From the NCBI GenBank assembly GCA_017553635.1, contig JAFZKN010000021.1, forward strand, positions 124,001 through 188,000: a stretch of DNA of 64,000 nucleotides, in the 5' to 3' direction. The translations under genes were made by a program, and so were the position numbers. The notes beneath the pieces are model-generated. The model had not been told where the DNA came from. It saw nothing but the letters and a program-made list of their open reading frames with translations, and did not search any database. Positions 58,191 to 64,000 of the stretch are shown in pieces; positions within the stretch are counted from its first letter, which is position 1; each line of letters begins with the position of its first letter. The DNA is from Treponema sp. Its GTDB lineage: Bacteria; Spirochaetota; Spirochaetia; Treponematales; Treponemataceae.

Positions 58191-59449
58191 TCTGCAAGTT
58201 TTTCTATTTTAACCTGAAGGACTTTTTTAACCGTAGATTTCATTACTTCTATCCTGCAGTTTTCATATTCAAAGGATTTACCGCTTGCAGGAATTTCTCC
58301 AAGGTTTTCAATTACCCAGCCGGAAACTGTGCTTGCGTCAAAATCTTCGACTTTACTTTTATCGATTCCGAGAATGTCAAAGGTATTATCAAGCGGTGCG
58401 TTTCCGAAGAATATATAAGTTGAATCATTTAATTTCTTGTGATAATTGATTTCTTCATCGTGTTCATCGTAGATTTCACCGACAAGCTCTTCGAGAATAT
58501 CTTCGATTGTTACAATTCCCATGGTTCCGCCGTATTCATCAAGCACGACAGCCATCTGAAGCCTTTTTACCTGGAGTGTACGCAGAAGCTTTGAAATCTT
58601 TGTGTGTTCAGTTGTAAAATAAGCTTCCTGCATTACTTCCGTTATGCTTCGCTTATCGTTTACATAAAGATTATAAAAATCTTTTTCGTGAATAATTCCT
58701 ATGATAGAATCAATTGAACCTTTATAAACAGGAAGGCGTGAAAAGCCCGTCCTCTGAAACATCATTTTTATTTCATCTAGAGAAGATTTTATGTCAACGG
58801 CTGCAATATTAACGCGGGGAGTTAAAATATCTTCTACTTCAAGATCATCAAATTCAATTACAGAACGTATAAGATTAGTCTCATCCTTTTTTAATGTTCC
58901 GTCTTCCTGAGCTTCTTCTACAAAAGTCATGATTTCGTCTTCTGTGATGATTTCTTCTCTGTTCAGCTTGAATACATGTGAAATTATGAATTTCCATGCA
59001 GAAAAGATAATGTTTATCGGATACAGAATGTAATAGAAAAGTATTACTACAGGGTAGAAAGCCATGGAAACTTTTTCAGGATAAGTCTTTGCAATGTACT
59101 TTGGTGTAATTTCTCCGAAAATCAAAACTGCAACCGTAATGACTGCAGTCGATACTACAGTTGAATCCAGTTTTGAGTCCAGAATGATCATCGCGAAAAA
59201 CAGGGTAGAAATTGCAGATGCAGAAAGGTTAACGATATTGTTTCCGATGAGAATCGTACTTAAAAGTCTGTCATAGTGTTTTTCTGTGAGATTTAAGACA
59301 GCGCCTGCACGTTTGTTTCCGTTTGATAAAAGTGTACGGAGCTTGATTTTAGACGCACACGAATAGGCGGTTTCTGTAGCCGAAAAGAAACCGGAAAAGA
59401 AAACCAGTATAATTAGAGAAATGAGTAAGGACCAGGACCCGGCGGGCAT
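58187..59449 (-). CDS. HlyC/CorC (CNNM)-family membrane protein with CBS pair
   Basis: 420 residues. DUF21/CNNM membrane domain (about 1-185; GFFSATETAYSCASKIKLRTLL, IFGEITPKYIAKTYPE), two CBS domains (about 210-330; DILTPRVNIAAVD, RLPVYKGSIDSIIGIIHEKDF, LQMAVVLDEYGGTMGIVTIEDILEEL) and a C-terminal CorC_HlyC domain. These proteins move or sense Mg2+ or related cations; the hemolysin name is historical. The ATG at 59449 has GAGGTGA. A longer in-frame start (59539) lacks this support. Confidence 0.93.
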   Translation of the reverse strand: MPAGSWSLLISLIILVFFSGFFSATETAYSCASKIKLRTLLSNGNKRAGAVLNLTEKHYDRLLSTILIGNNIVNLSASAISTLFFAMIILDSKLDSTVVSTAVITVAVLIFGEITPKYIAKTYPEKVSMAFYPVVILFYYILYPINIIFSAWKFIISHVFKLNREEIITEDEIMTFVEEAQEDGTLKKDETNLIRSVIEFDDLEVEDILTPRVNIAAVDIKSSLDEIKMMFQRTGFSRLPVYKGSIDSIIGIIHEKDFYNLYVNDKRSITEVMQEAYFTTEHTKISKLLRTLQVKRLQMAVVLDEYGGTMGIVTIEDILEELVGEIYDEHDEEINYHKKLNDSTYIFFGNAPLDNTFDILGIDKSKVEDFDASTVSGWVIENLGEIPASGKSFEYENCRIEVMKSTVKKVLQVKIEKLAD

Positions 59450-59582
59450 AAAATGATTCACCTCAAAATAAAAATAAGGGGACGAAAAATCCTCTTTTTG
59501 TATAAAGATAATTATAACATATAAGTTAATTCTTGTCATTATTCTTTATAAGAAGTAAAATACCCTTATCAGGAGTAAAATT

Positions 59583-60449
59583 ATGACATCAATGACGGGG
59601 TATTCTTATATTGAACAGACCGGTGAAAACATAAGTGTTTCAGTGGAAATTAAATCTGTAAATTCAAGGTTTTTAGATCTTACGATTAATCTTCCGCCGT
59701 TTTTAAATCCGCTTGAAAGTTTTTTCCGCGATCTCATTACTCAAAAAGTAGTCCGTGGAAAAGTTGATGTTTTTATCCGGATAAAGGAAAATGAATCTGA
59801 CGTAGAAATTAAAGCCGATAAAAAAGCTGCAAAAGCATATTATGAAGCTGTAAAAGAGATTTCTGATTCACTCGGTTATATACAGGAGATTCCGATAAGT
59901 TTAATAATTTCACAACCCGGGGTTTTAAATTCCTGCAGAAATTATGATGTTGAAAAATACAGGGAAATTATTCTTCCTGTATTCAATCAGTCTCTTGATG
60001 TGTTTATAAAAGACAGAATGCGTGAAGGCGAAAACCTTAAAAAGGACCTTCTTGAAAAACTTGTTAAACTCGAAGAATGTGCTTTATTTTTTAAAGAATG
60101 GCAACCAAAAATGGAAGCCATGTTTAAAGAGCAGATTACAAAAAAATTTAACGAGCTTCTGGGCGACAGTGCAGATGAAAACCGCATCATGACAGAAACT
60201 GCTGCAATGCTTGTTAAATATACGATAAACGAAGAAATTGTCCGTCTTTTAAGCCATCTTAAGGCAATGAAAGATGAAATTAACAGTAATCCTGTTCCGG
60301 GAAAGAAACTCGATTTTATCTGTCAGGAAATTAACAGAGAAATAAACACTATCGGAAGTAAAAATCAGTTTACAGAAGTAGGGACTATGGTAATTACGGC
60401 AAAGGATTCAATCGAAAACATCCGCGAGCAGTCCAAGAATATTGAGTAA
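59583..60449 (+). CDS. YicC-family endoribonuclease
   Basis: 288 residues. N-terminal MTSMTGYSYIEQTGENISVSVEIKSVNSRFLDL and LPPFLNPLESFFRDLI, C-terminal DUF1732 NPVGKK-type segment (PVPGKKLDFICQEINREINTIGSK). YicC-family proteins are RNases implicated in stress survival. The ATG follows CAGGAG. The stop codon lies at the foot of the first of three consecutive hairpins. Confidence 0.92.
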   Translation: MTSMTGYSYIEQTGENISVSVEIKSVNSRFLDLTINLPPFLNPLESFFRDLITQKVVRGKVDVFIRIKENESDVEIKADKKAAKAYYEAVKEISDSLGYIQEIPISLIISQPGVLNSCRNYDVEKYREIILPVFNQSLDVFIKDRMREGENLKKDLLEKLVKLEECALFFKEWQPKMEAMFKEQITKKFNELLGDSADENRIMTETAAMLVKYTINEEIVRLLSHLKAMKDEINSNPVPGKKLDFICQEINREINTIGSKNQFTEVGTMVITAKDSIENIREQSKNIE

Positions 60450-60472
60450 AAAAGTACGTCCTGTACTTTTTT
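60448..60472 (+). terminator. Hairpin 1: intrinsic terminator of yicC
   Basis: 10-bp perfect stem AAAAAAGTAC (60448-60457)/GTACTTTTTT (60463-60472) with a 5-nt loop, starting within the yicC stop codon. Confidence 0.75.
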
Positions 60473-60476
60473 ATTC

Positions 60477-60503
60477 TGCAGTATTTGCGTACGCAAAACT
60501 GCA
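60477..60503. repeat. Hairpin 2: palindrome with one bulge
   Basis: TGCAGT-A-TTTGCGT (60477-60490) and ACGCAAA-ACTGCA (60491-60503) form a 13-bp stem with one bulged A. The core TTTGCGTACGCAAA is a perfect 14-bp palindrome. Confidence 0.75.
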
Positions 60504-60507
60504 AGGC

Positions 60508-60524
60508 GCGCACATCGTGTGCGC
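60508..60524 (+). promoter_or_regulatory. Hairpin 3: GC-rich stem before the kinase-like gene
   Basis: GCGCACA (60508-60514)/TGTGCGC (60518-60524), loop TCG. It ends 10 nt before the GGAGG Shine-Dalgarno. Confidence 0.75.
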
Positions 60525-60543
60525 TTACATCACTGGAGGAAAT

Positions 60544-61104
60544 ATGGCATATAGAGTAAAACCTGGAAAAGAACTTAGAATCGCAATCTCAGGAAAGTCA
60601 GGCTGCGGAAACACAACAATCAGCACAATGCTTTCTCAAAAGCTCGGAATTAAACTTATCAATTACACATTCCGCCAGCTTGCTGAAGAAAAGGGACTTA
60701 CACTCGCACAGGTTATAGAAAATGCAAAGACAGATGATTTTTATGACAAATATGTAGACAGCCACCAGGTAGAGCTTGCCCGCGCAGAATCCTGCGTTCT
60801 CGGAAGCCGTCTTGCAATCTGGATGTTAAAGGAAGCAGATTTAAAGATTTACATTCATCTTGATGCAGAAACAAGGGCTGCAAGAATTTTAAACCGCGAA
60901 GGCGGAGACTTACAGGAAATTAAAAAGTTTACTCAGATGCGTGACTCAGAGGATTCAAGAAGATATAAAGAGCTTTATAACATCGACAACAGCGATTACG
61001 ATTTTGTAGATATGGTCTTAGACTCAAGCATCGACAATCCTGAGCTTCTCTGCCAGCATGTTATCGACAGACTTTTAAAAATGGATCTCATCGAAGAGGT
61101 ATAA
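60544..61104 (+). CDS. Cytidylate-kinase-like P-loop protein
   Basis: 186 residues from the ATG at 60544 (GGAGG 4 nt upstream). An open-frame extension to 60442 is rejected, because it would translate the three hairpins. The fold is that of CMP kinase-like P-loop proteins: IAISGKSGCGNTTIST, IHLDAETRAARIL, RDSEDSRRYKELYNID (lid-like). The Walker A position normally occupied by Lys (GxGKT) is Asn (GCGNTT). It therefore may be a weak or non-canonical kinase, or bind nucleotides differently. A bidirectional terminator follows. Confidence 0.82.
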   Translation: MAYRVKPGKELRIAISGKSGCGNTTISTMLSQKLGIKLINYTFRQLAEEKGLTLAQVIENAKTDDFYDKYVDSHQVELARAESCVLGSRLAIWMLKEADLKIYIHLDAETRAARILNREGGDLQEIKKFTQMRDSEDSRRYKELYNIDNSDYDFVDMVLDSSIDNPELLCQHVIDRLLKMDLIEEV

Positions 61105-61159
61105 AAAAAAGCACCGTCTTAATTGAACTTAAAAGTCCTTTAAGCGGTGCCTTTCTTTT
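61105..61159. terminator. Bidirectional intrinsic terminator (kinase-like gene / leuD)
   Basis: GCACCG-T-CTTAA (61111-61122) pairs with TTAAG-CGGTGC (61140-61150) leaving one bulged base; A-run before and T-rich tract after. Confidence 0.85.
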
Positions 61160-61173
61160 GGTAAATATATTAA

Positions 61174-61707
61174 TTAATATTTAGAATCAGCGTAGCCAAT
61201 CCAGCCTTCTTTTTCGATAAGAGCCTTTTCAAATCCTTCGAGTTTAAAAGGATAGCTCTTAGAAAGAGAACCTGCGATAAGCTTTACTTTCTGTGTTCCA
61301 TCATCATTAATAACAATTTTACATTCTGTATCTTTATCTGCAAATGTCCTGAACATATCTTCAATGGATTTTTTATCCATCTCGATTGCAAGCATTCCAC
61401 AGTTGTACATGTTCTGACGGAAGATGCGTGCAAAATTTGTTGCAACTACAACATAGATACCATTTACTTCGAGCGCCCAAGGTGCGTGTTCACGTGAAGA
61501 ACCACAGCCAAAGTTTTCCCTAGTAATAATTACTTTTTTGCCTGCTACATCTGTCTTTGGATTAAAGCCTTCAAGCTTTAGATCTTCAAGAAGATATGGT
61601 TTTAATGCCTGCTTTGTGTTTTCAGTCAGGTATTTTGCAGGAATGATTTCGTCTGTGTTAATATCAGAGCGATCCAAAAAAAGTACTGCACCACCAAATT
61701 GTTTCAT
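61174..61707 (-). CDS. leuD: 3-isopropylmalate dehydratase small subunit (aconitase superfamily)
   Basis: 177 residues, the swivel domain. AVLFLDRSDINTDEIIPAKYL, ITRENFGCGSSREHAPWAL and NFARIFRQNMYNCGMLA are the family signatures. With LeuC it isomerises 2- to 3-isopropylmalate (or homoaconitate) in branched-chain or related pathways. GGAG lies before the ATG. It follows the large subunit by 12 nt. No leuA or leuB is in the window, so the true substrate within the aconitase superfamily is not settled. Confidence 0.9.
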   Translation of the reverse strand: MKQFGGAVLFLDRSDINTDEIIPAKYLTENTKQALKPYLLEDLKLEGFNPKTDVAGKKVIITRENFGCGSSREHAPWALEVNGIYVVVATNFARIFRQNMYNCGMLAIEMDKKSIEDMFRTFADKDTECKIVINDDGTQKVKLIAGSLSKSYPFKLEGFEKALIEKEGWIGYADSKY

Positions 61708-61719
61708 CTCTCTAGCTCC

Positions 61720-63003
61720 TTATTCATATAGAGGTGAATTTGTTATAGTTCCGGCAATAGCTGTTGCTGCAGCCGAAGCCGGACTCATCAAGTGGACCAT
61801 TCCACCTTTTCCCATTCTACCATTAAAGTTGCGGTTTGTGGTAGAGGCACATACTTCGCCTTCTGCCAGTACACCGTTACTCATACCAAGACACGCACCG
61901 CATGTAGGATTTGTTACACAGAAGCCGGCATCCATAAAGATGTCGATAATTCCTTCCTGTAAAGCCATTTTGTAAATCTTTGGAGTAGCAGGGCTTACAA
62001 TACCGCGCACTCCCGGAGCAATGTGCTTGCCTTTTAATACTTCTGCTGCAATACGAAGATCGCTTATGCGTCCGTTTGTACAGCTTCCGATATAAACCTG
62101 ATTTACTTTTGTACCTGCAAGTTCACGTACAGGTTTAACCTGATCAGGCTTATAGTTTATTGTAGCAAGAGGTTCGAGATTTGACAAATCAAATTCATAA
62201 GTTTTTACATATTCTGCGTCATCGTCAGAACGCCATTTTTTATAGTCTTCGATGGCTGCTTCTTTAGAAGGGTAGTCATCCTTAATGAATTCCCAGAGGT
62301 ATTCAACAGTTTTTTCGTCCGGAAAGCAGATTCCGCTTGTAGCACCGGCTTCTACGGCCATGTTACAGATTGTCATTCTTTCTTCCATTCCGAAGCTGTC
62401 AACTACAGGTCCTGTAAATTCTACTACACAGTTTGTAGCACCGTTTACACCGATTTTGCTGATTAAAAAGAGGATTACGTCTTTTGCGTAAACACCTTTT
62501 TTGAGCTTTCCGTTAAGAACGAATTTAATTGAATTCGGTTCTTTAAATGAACATACTCCCTTTAAAATTCCGACTTCAAGGTCAGTAGTTCCGACTCCGG
62601 CAGCAAAAGCACCGAATGCACCGTGTGTACAGGTATGGCTGTCTCCCATTATTACTGTAAAGCCAGGGCGTACAAATCCTTTTTCCGGAAAAATTGCATG
62701 GCATACACCGTTTGCACCGATGTCAAAAAAGTCTTTGATTTTATTTCTGCATGCCCAGTCACGAAGAATCTTTTCCTGAGTAGCTGTCTTAGAGTCTTTA
62801 GCAGGAGTAACATGGTCAATAACTGCCTTGATTTTAGAGCAGTCAAAAACGCGGTCTTTATTACGTTCAACTAAATCTGTAATGGCAATTGGAGTTGTGA
62901 TTTCATGACAGAAGACACGGTCCAGTTTTAAAACATAAGTATCTTCAAATGGTTTTTCTACGAGATGTGATTCGAAAATCTTTTGAGCGATTGTCTTTCC
63001 CAT
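61720..63003 (-). CDS. leuC: 3-isopropylmalate dehydratase large subunit (aconitase superfamily)
   Basis: 427 residues, the shorter archaeal/clostridial-type LeuC/HACN subfamily. The [4Fe-4S] ligands are in YIGSCTNGR and PTCGACLG. DSHTCTHGAFGAFAAGVGTTDLE and the C-terminal STTNRNFNGRMGK are conserved. RBS GGGAGAT. Promoter TTGACA-N17-TATATT. Only leuC-leuD are present; the rest of a leucine pathway is not in the window, so homoaconitase or 2,3-dimethylmalate dehydratase are alternatives. Confidence 0.9.
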   Translation of the reverse strand: MGKTIAQKIFESHLVEKPFEDTYVLKLDRVFCHEITTPIAITDLVERNKDRVFDCSKIKAVIDHVTPAKDSKTATQEKILRDWACRNKIKDFFDIGANGVCHAIFPEKGFVRPGFTVIMGDSHTCTHGAFGAFAAGVGTTDLEVGILKGVCSFKEPNSIKFVLNGKLKKGVYAKDVILFLISKIGVNGATNCVVEFTGPVVDSFGMEERMTICNMAVEAGATSGICFPDEKTVEYLWEFIKDDYPSKEAAIEDYKKWRSDDDAEYVKTYEFDLSNLEPLATINYKPDQVKPVRELAGTKVNQVYIGSCTNGRISDLRIAAEVLKGKHIAPGVRGIVSPATPKIYKMALQEGIIDIFMDAGFCVTNPTCGACLGMSNGVLAEGEVCASTTNRNFNGRMGKGGMVHLMSPASAAATAIAGTITNSPLYE

Positions 63004-63038
63004 TGTAAATAATCTCCCTGTATTTTTAAGTTATATTT

Positions 63039-63067
63039 AATATATTAAATATTATTAAATCTGTCAA
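63039..63067 (-). promoter_or_regulatory. leuCD promoter
   Basis: Minus strand: TTGACA (63067-63062), 17-bp spacer, TATATT (63044-63039). About 28 nt of leader. Confidence 0.7.
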
Positions 63068-63068
63068 C

Positions 63069-63103
63069 AAAAAAATATGCACCGATGCAGTCATCGATGC
63101 ATA
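63069..63103 (-). terminator. Terminator of the HMA-like gene
   Basis: TATGCA-C-CGATG (63076-63087) pairs with CATCG-A-TGCATA (63092-63103) with one mismatch and loop CAGT; T-run on the minus strand at 63075-63069. Confidence 0.85.
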
Positions 63104-63122
63104 CTATTTTTCATTCGAGGTA

Positions 63123-63332
63123 TTATCCTAAAACCTGAACGCCATTAGCTTCAATAGCTGAATTGATTGCAGCCTCAACGCCTGCAACTCCCTCATCAAA
63201 ATCAACAAGAACCTGAGCCTTAGAAGCATTTGCTTCACAGTGTGTAACACCAGCTACACCACTAACTGCAGCTCCAACTTTATTTGCAGAATCGTCATCA
63301 AACATTCCGGCAACATAGATTTTCTTTTGCAT
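63123..63332 (-). CDS. Small HMA-fold-like protein without the metal-binding CxxC
   Basis: 69 residues: KKIYVAGMFDDDSANKVGAAVSGVAGVTHCEANASKAQVLVDFDEGVAG... The pattern fits the ferredoxin-like fold of heavy-metal-associated (copper chaperone) domains. The metal motif GMxCxxC is replaced by GMFDDDS, so metal binding by this site is lost; a lone Cys is at THCEAN. It has its own promoter (TTGCAA-N17-TATAAT), AGGAGC Shine-Dalgarno and terminator, so it is a real, separately expressed gene. Role unknown. Confidence 0.8.
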   Translation of the reverse strand: MQKKIYVAGMFDDDSANKVGAAVSGVAGVTHCEANASKAQVLVDFDEGVAGVEAAINSAIEANGVQVLG

Positions 63333-63362
63333 TTTCCAATGCTCCTAAATTAATCTATACTT

Positions 63363-63391
63363 ATTATATATATTTGAATTGTATTTTGCAA
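63363..63391 (-). promoter_or_regulatory. Promoter of the HMA-like gene
   Basis: Minus strand: TTGCAA (63391-63386), 17-bp spacer, TATAAT (63368-63363), about 24 nt of leader. Confidence 0.65.
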
Positions 63392-63519
63392 GTTTAATTT
63401 TGGAGATATGCAAATTTTTTTTGACCAGGACAGTGTTGAACTTTGTTATATTCAGGTTGAATTTTATCTGAGGCAAAAATTGATCTGTACTGAATGGATT
63501 AAAAAAGTCGTGTGGGTCT

Positions 63520-64000
63520 TTAAGCCTGGGTTTTCCCGAGCTGGCCGCAAGCTCCTTTTATTGTTCTTCCGCGTCTGGTTCTTAATGTAACATTAAGTCC
63601 TGCATTTTCAAGAATCTGGACAAATGAACGGCATTCTTTTGCATCAGGTTCTTCAAAGGGAAGGTTATCAATCGGGTTCCAGGGAATAAGGTTTATGTTA
63701 ACATCAATTCCGCGTGCAAACTCTATCATATGTTTTGCACTTTCTTTTCCTGTATTTTTGTCATGGAGAAGGGCAGCTTCCAGGGTGACTCTTCTTCCCG
63801 ATTTTTGTGCATAGTAATTTATTGCCTCTCTGAGTTCTGGAAGCGGATTTCCTTTTTGAACAGGCATTAAAGTTTCACGAAGATCTTCGTCTGCCGTAGT
63901 AAGGGAGACTGCAAGTCTTATATTAGGTCCATTGTCGGCAAGATCATAAATTCCTTTTATGACTCCGCAAGTGCTTAAAGTGATTCTTCTTGTAGAAAGG
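63520..64000 (-). CDS. rlmN: 23S rRNA (adenine2503-C2)-methyltransferase RlmN, 5' end outside window
   Basis: C-terminal ~160 residues of a radical-SAM methyltransferase that methylates C2 of A2503 in 23S rRNA (and A37 of some tRNAs). Visible: RRITLSTCGVIKGI, RLAVSLTTADEDLRETLMP, NINLIPWNP and the terminal RTRRGRTIKGACGQLG, whose Cys is the one that carries the methyl-intermediate. The radical-SAM CxxxCxxC motif lies outside the window. The 3' end precedes ~115 nt without a clear gene before the HMA-like promoter. Confidence 0.93.
   Translation of the reverse strand, partial: LSTRRITLSTCGVIKGIYDLADNGPNIRLAVSLTTADEDLRETLMPVQKGNPLPELREAINYYAQKSGRRVTLEAALLHDKNTGKESAKHMIEFARGIDVNINLIPWNPIDNLPFEEPDAKECRSFVQILENAGLNVTLRTRRGRTIKGACGQLGKTQA

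Noticed and set aside
60442..60543. N-terminal extension of the cytidylate-kinase-like ORF by 34 residues
   Set aside because: The extension translates three hairpins and the Shine-Dalgarno; the ATG at 60544 has GGAGG directly upstream.
63408..63590. Plus-strand 60-residue ORF
   Set aside because: It overlaps the end of rlmN in the opposite direction, lacks a Shine-Dalgarno and shows no recognisable protein.
1..64000. CRISPR arrays, insertion sequences, prophage, rRNA operon
   Set aside because: No regular repeat-spacer structure, transposase, integrase, phage gene or rRNA sequence was found; the only RNA gene is tRNA-Phe.

Overview
The window reads as chromosome of a spirochete of the genus Treponema (probably a host-associated or gut species). 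The evidence is a run of spirochete flagellar genes (flbB, fliK/flbC, flgD, flgE; then flgF, flgG, flgJ), a hook protein carrying the Lys/Cys pair that forms the Treponema lysinoalanine cross-link, an animal-type hexokinase, a helix-turn-helix/EIIA fusion, and an AT-rich, phage-free gene set. There are no insertion sequences, no CRISPR arrays and no prophage; almost all of it is ordinary, densely packed core genome. This assignment rests on protein motifs read by eye.

Layout. 1-4823 (minus): envelope-type propeller protein, degenerate M23-like protein and two phosphohexomutases. 4894-9681 (plus): chemoreceptor, FHA protein, PPP-like phosphatase and Ser/Thr kinase, a compact phospho-signalling cassette. 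9704-13949: lon, a HAD phosphatase and a secreted esterase, with a 96-bp inverted repeat between lon and the HAD gene. 14051-19811: gltX, then a CreC/CreD/CreB-like envelope-stress unit and a VanZ-like protein. 19849-24581: c-di-GMP protein, then NAD salvage (pncB, nadE) with a nucleoside phosphorylase. 24675-29947: pta, a glycosyltransferase-like protein, an EIIA regulator, a transglutaminase-like protein and an RluA pseudouridine synthase. 30112-36102: the translation operon rimP-nusA-infB-rbfA-truB. 36123-41273: ribF-like gene, hexokinase and a very large metalloprotease/propeller/barrel protein. 41315-45276: flbB-fliK-flgD-flgE. 45346-50427: outer-membrane barrel, tRNA-Phe, ankyrin protein, murG, cvpA-like, holB. 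50414-53019: NtrB/NtrC-type two-component pair. 53016-56643: glgC diverging from flgF-flgG-flgJ, which has a strong sigma-28 promoter. 56694-61104: murC, CBS transporter-like protein, YicC, cytidylate-kinase-like protein. 61174-64000 (minus): leuD, leuC, an HMA-like miniprotein and the 3' part of rlmN.

The most interesting signals are in gene arrangement and regulation, not in foreign DNA. (1) Up to nine genes that head transcription units have no Shine-Dalgarno sequence, and in each a -10 box ends 6-7 nt before the ATG. Eight of them also have a -35 match, usually at exactly 17 bp. This predicts a substantial leaderless-mRNA class. (2) A TTGAC-N6-TTGAC direct repeat upstream of creD has the same geometry as the enterobacterial CreB site. 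(3) The chemoreceptor/FHA/phosphatase/kinase cassette looks like one signalling system. (4) Three hairpins stand in a row between yicC and a kinase-like gene. (5) Several proteins keep a fold but have lost the family's key residues (M23-like, GGDEF, HMA-like, P-loop of the kinase-like protein).
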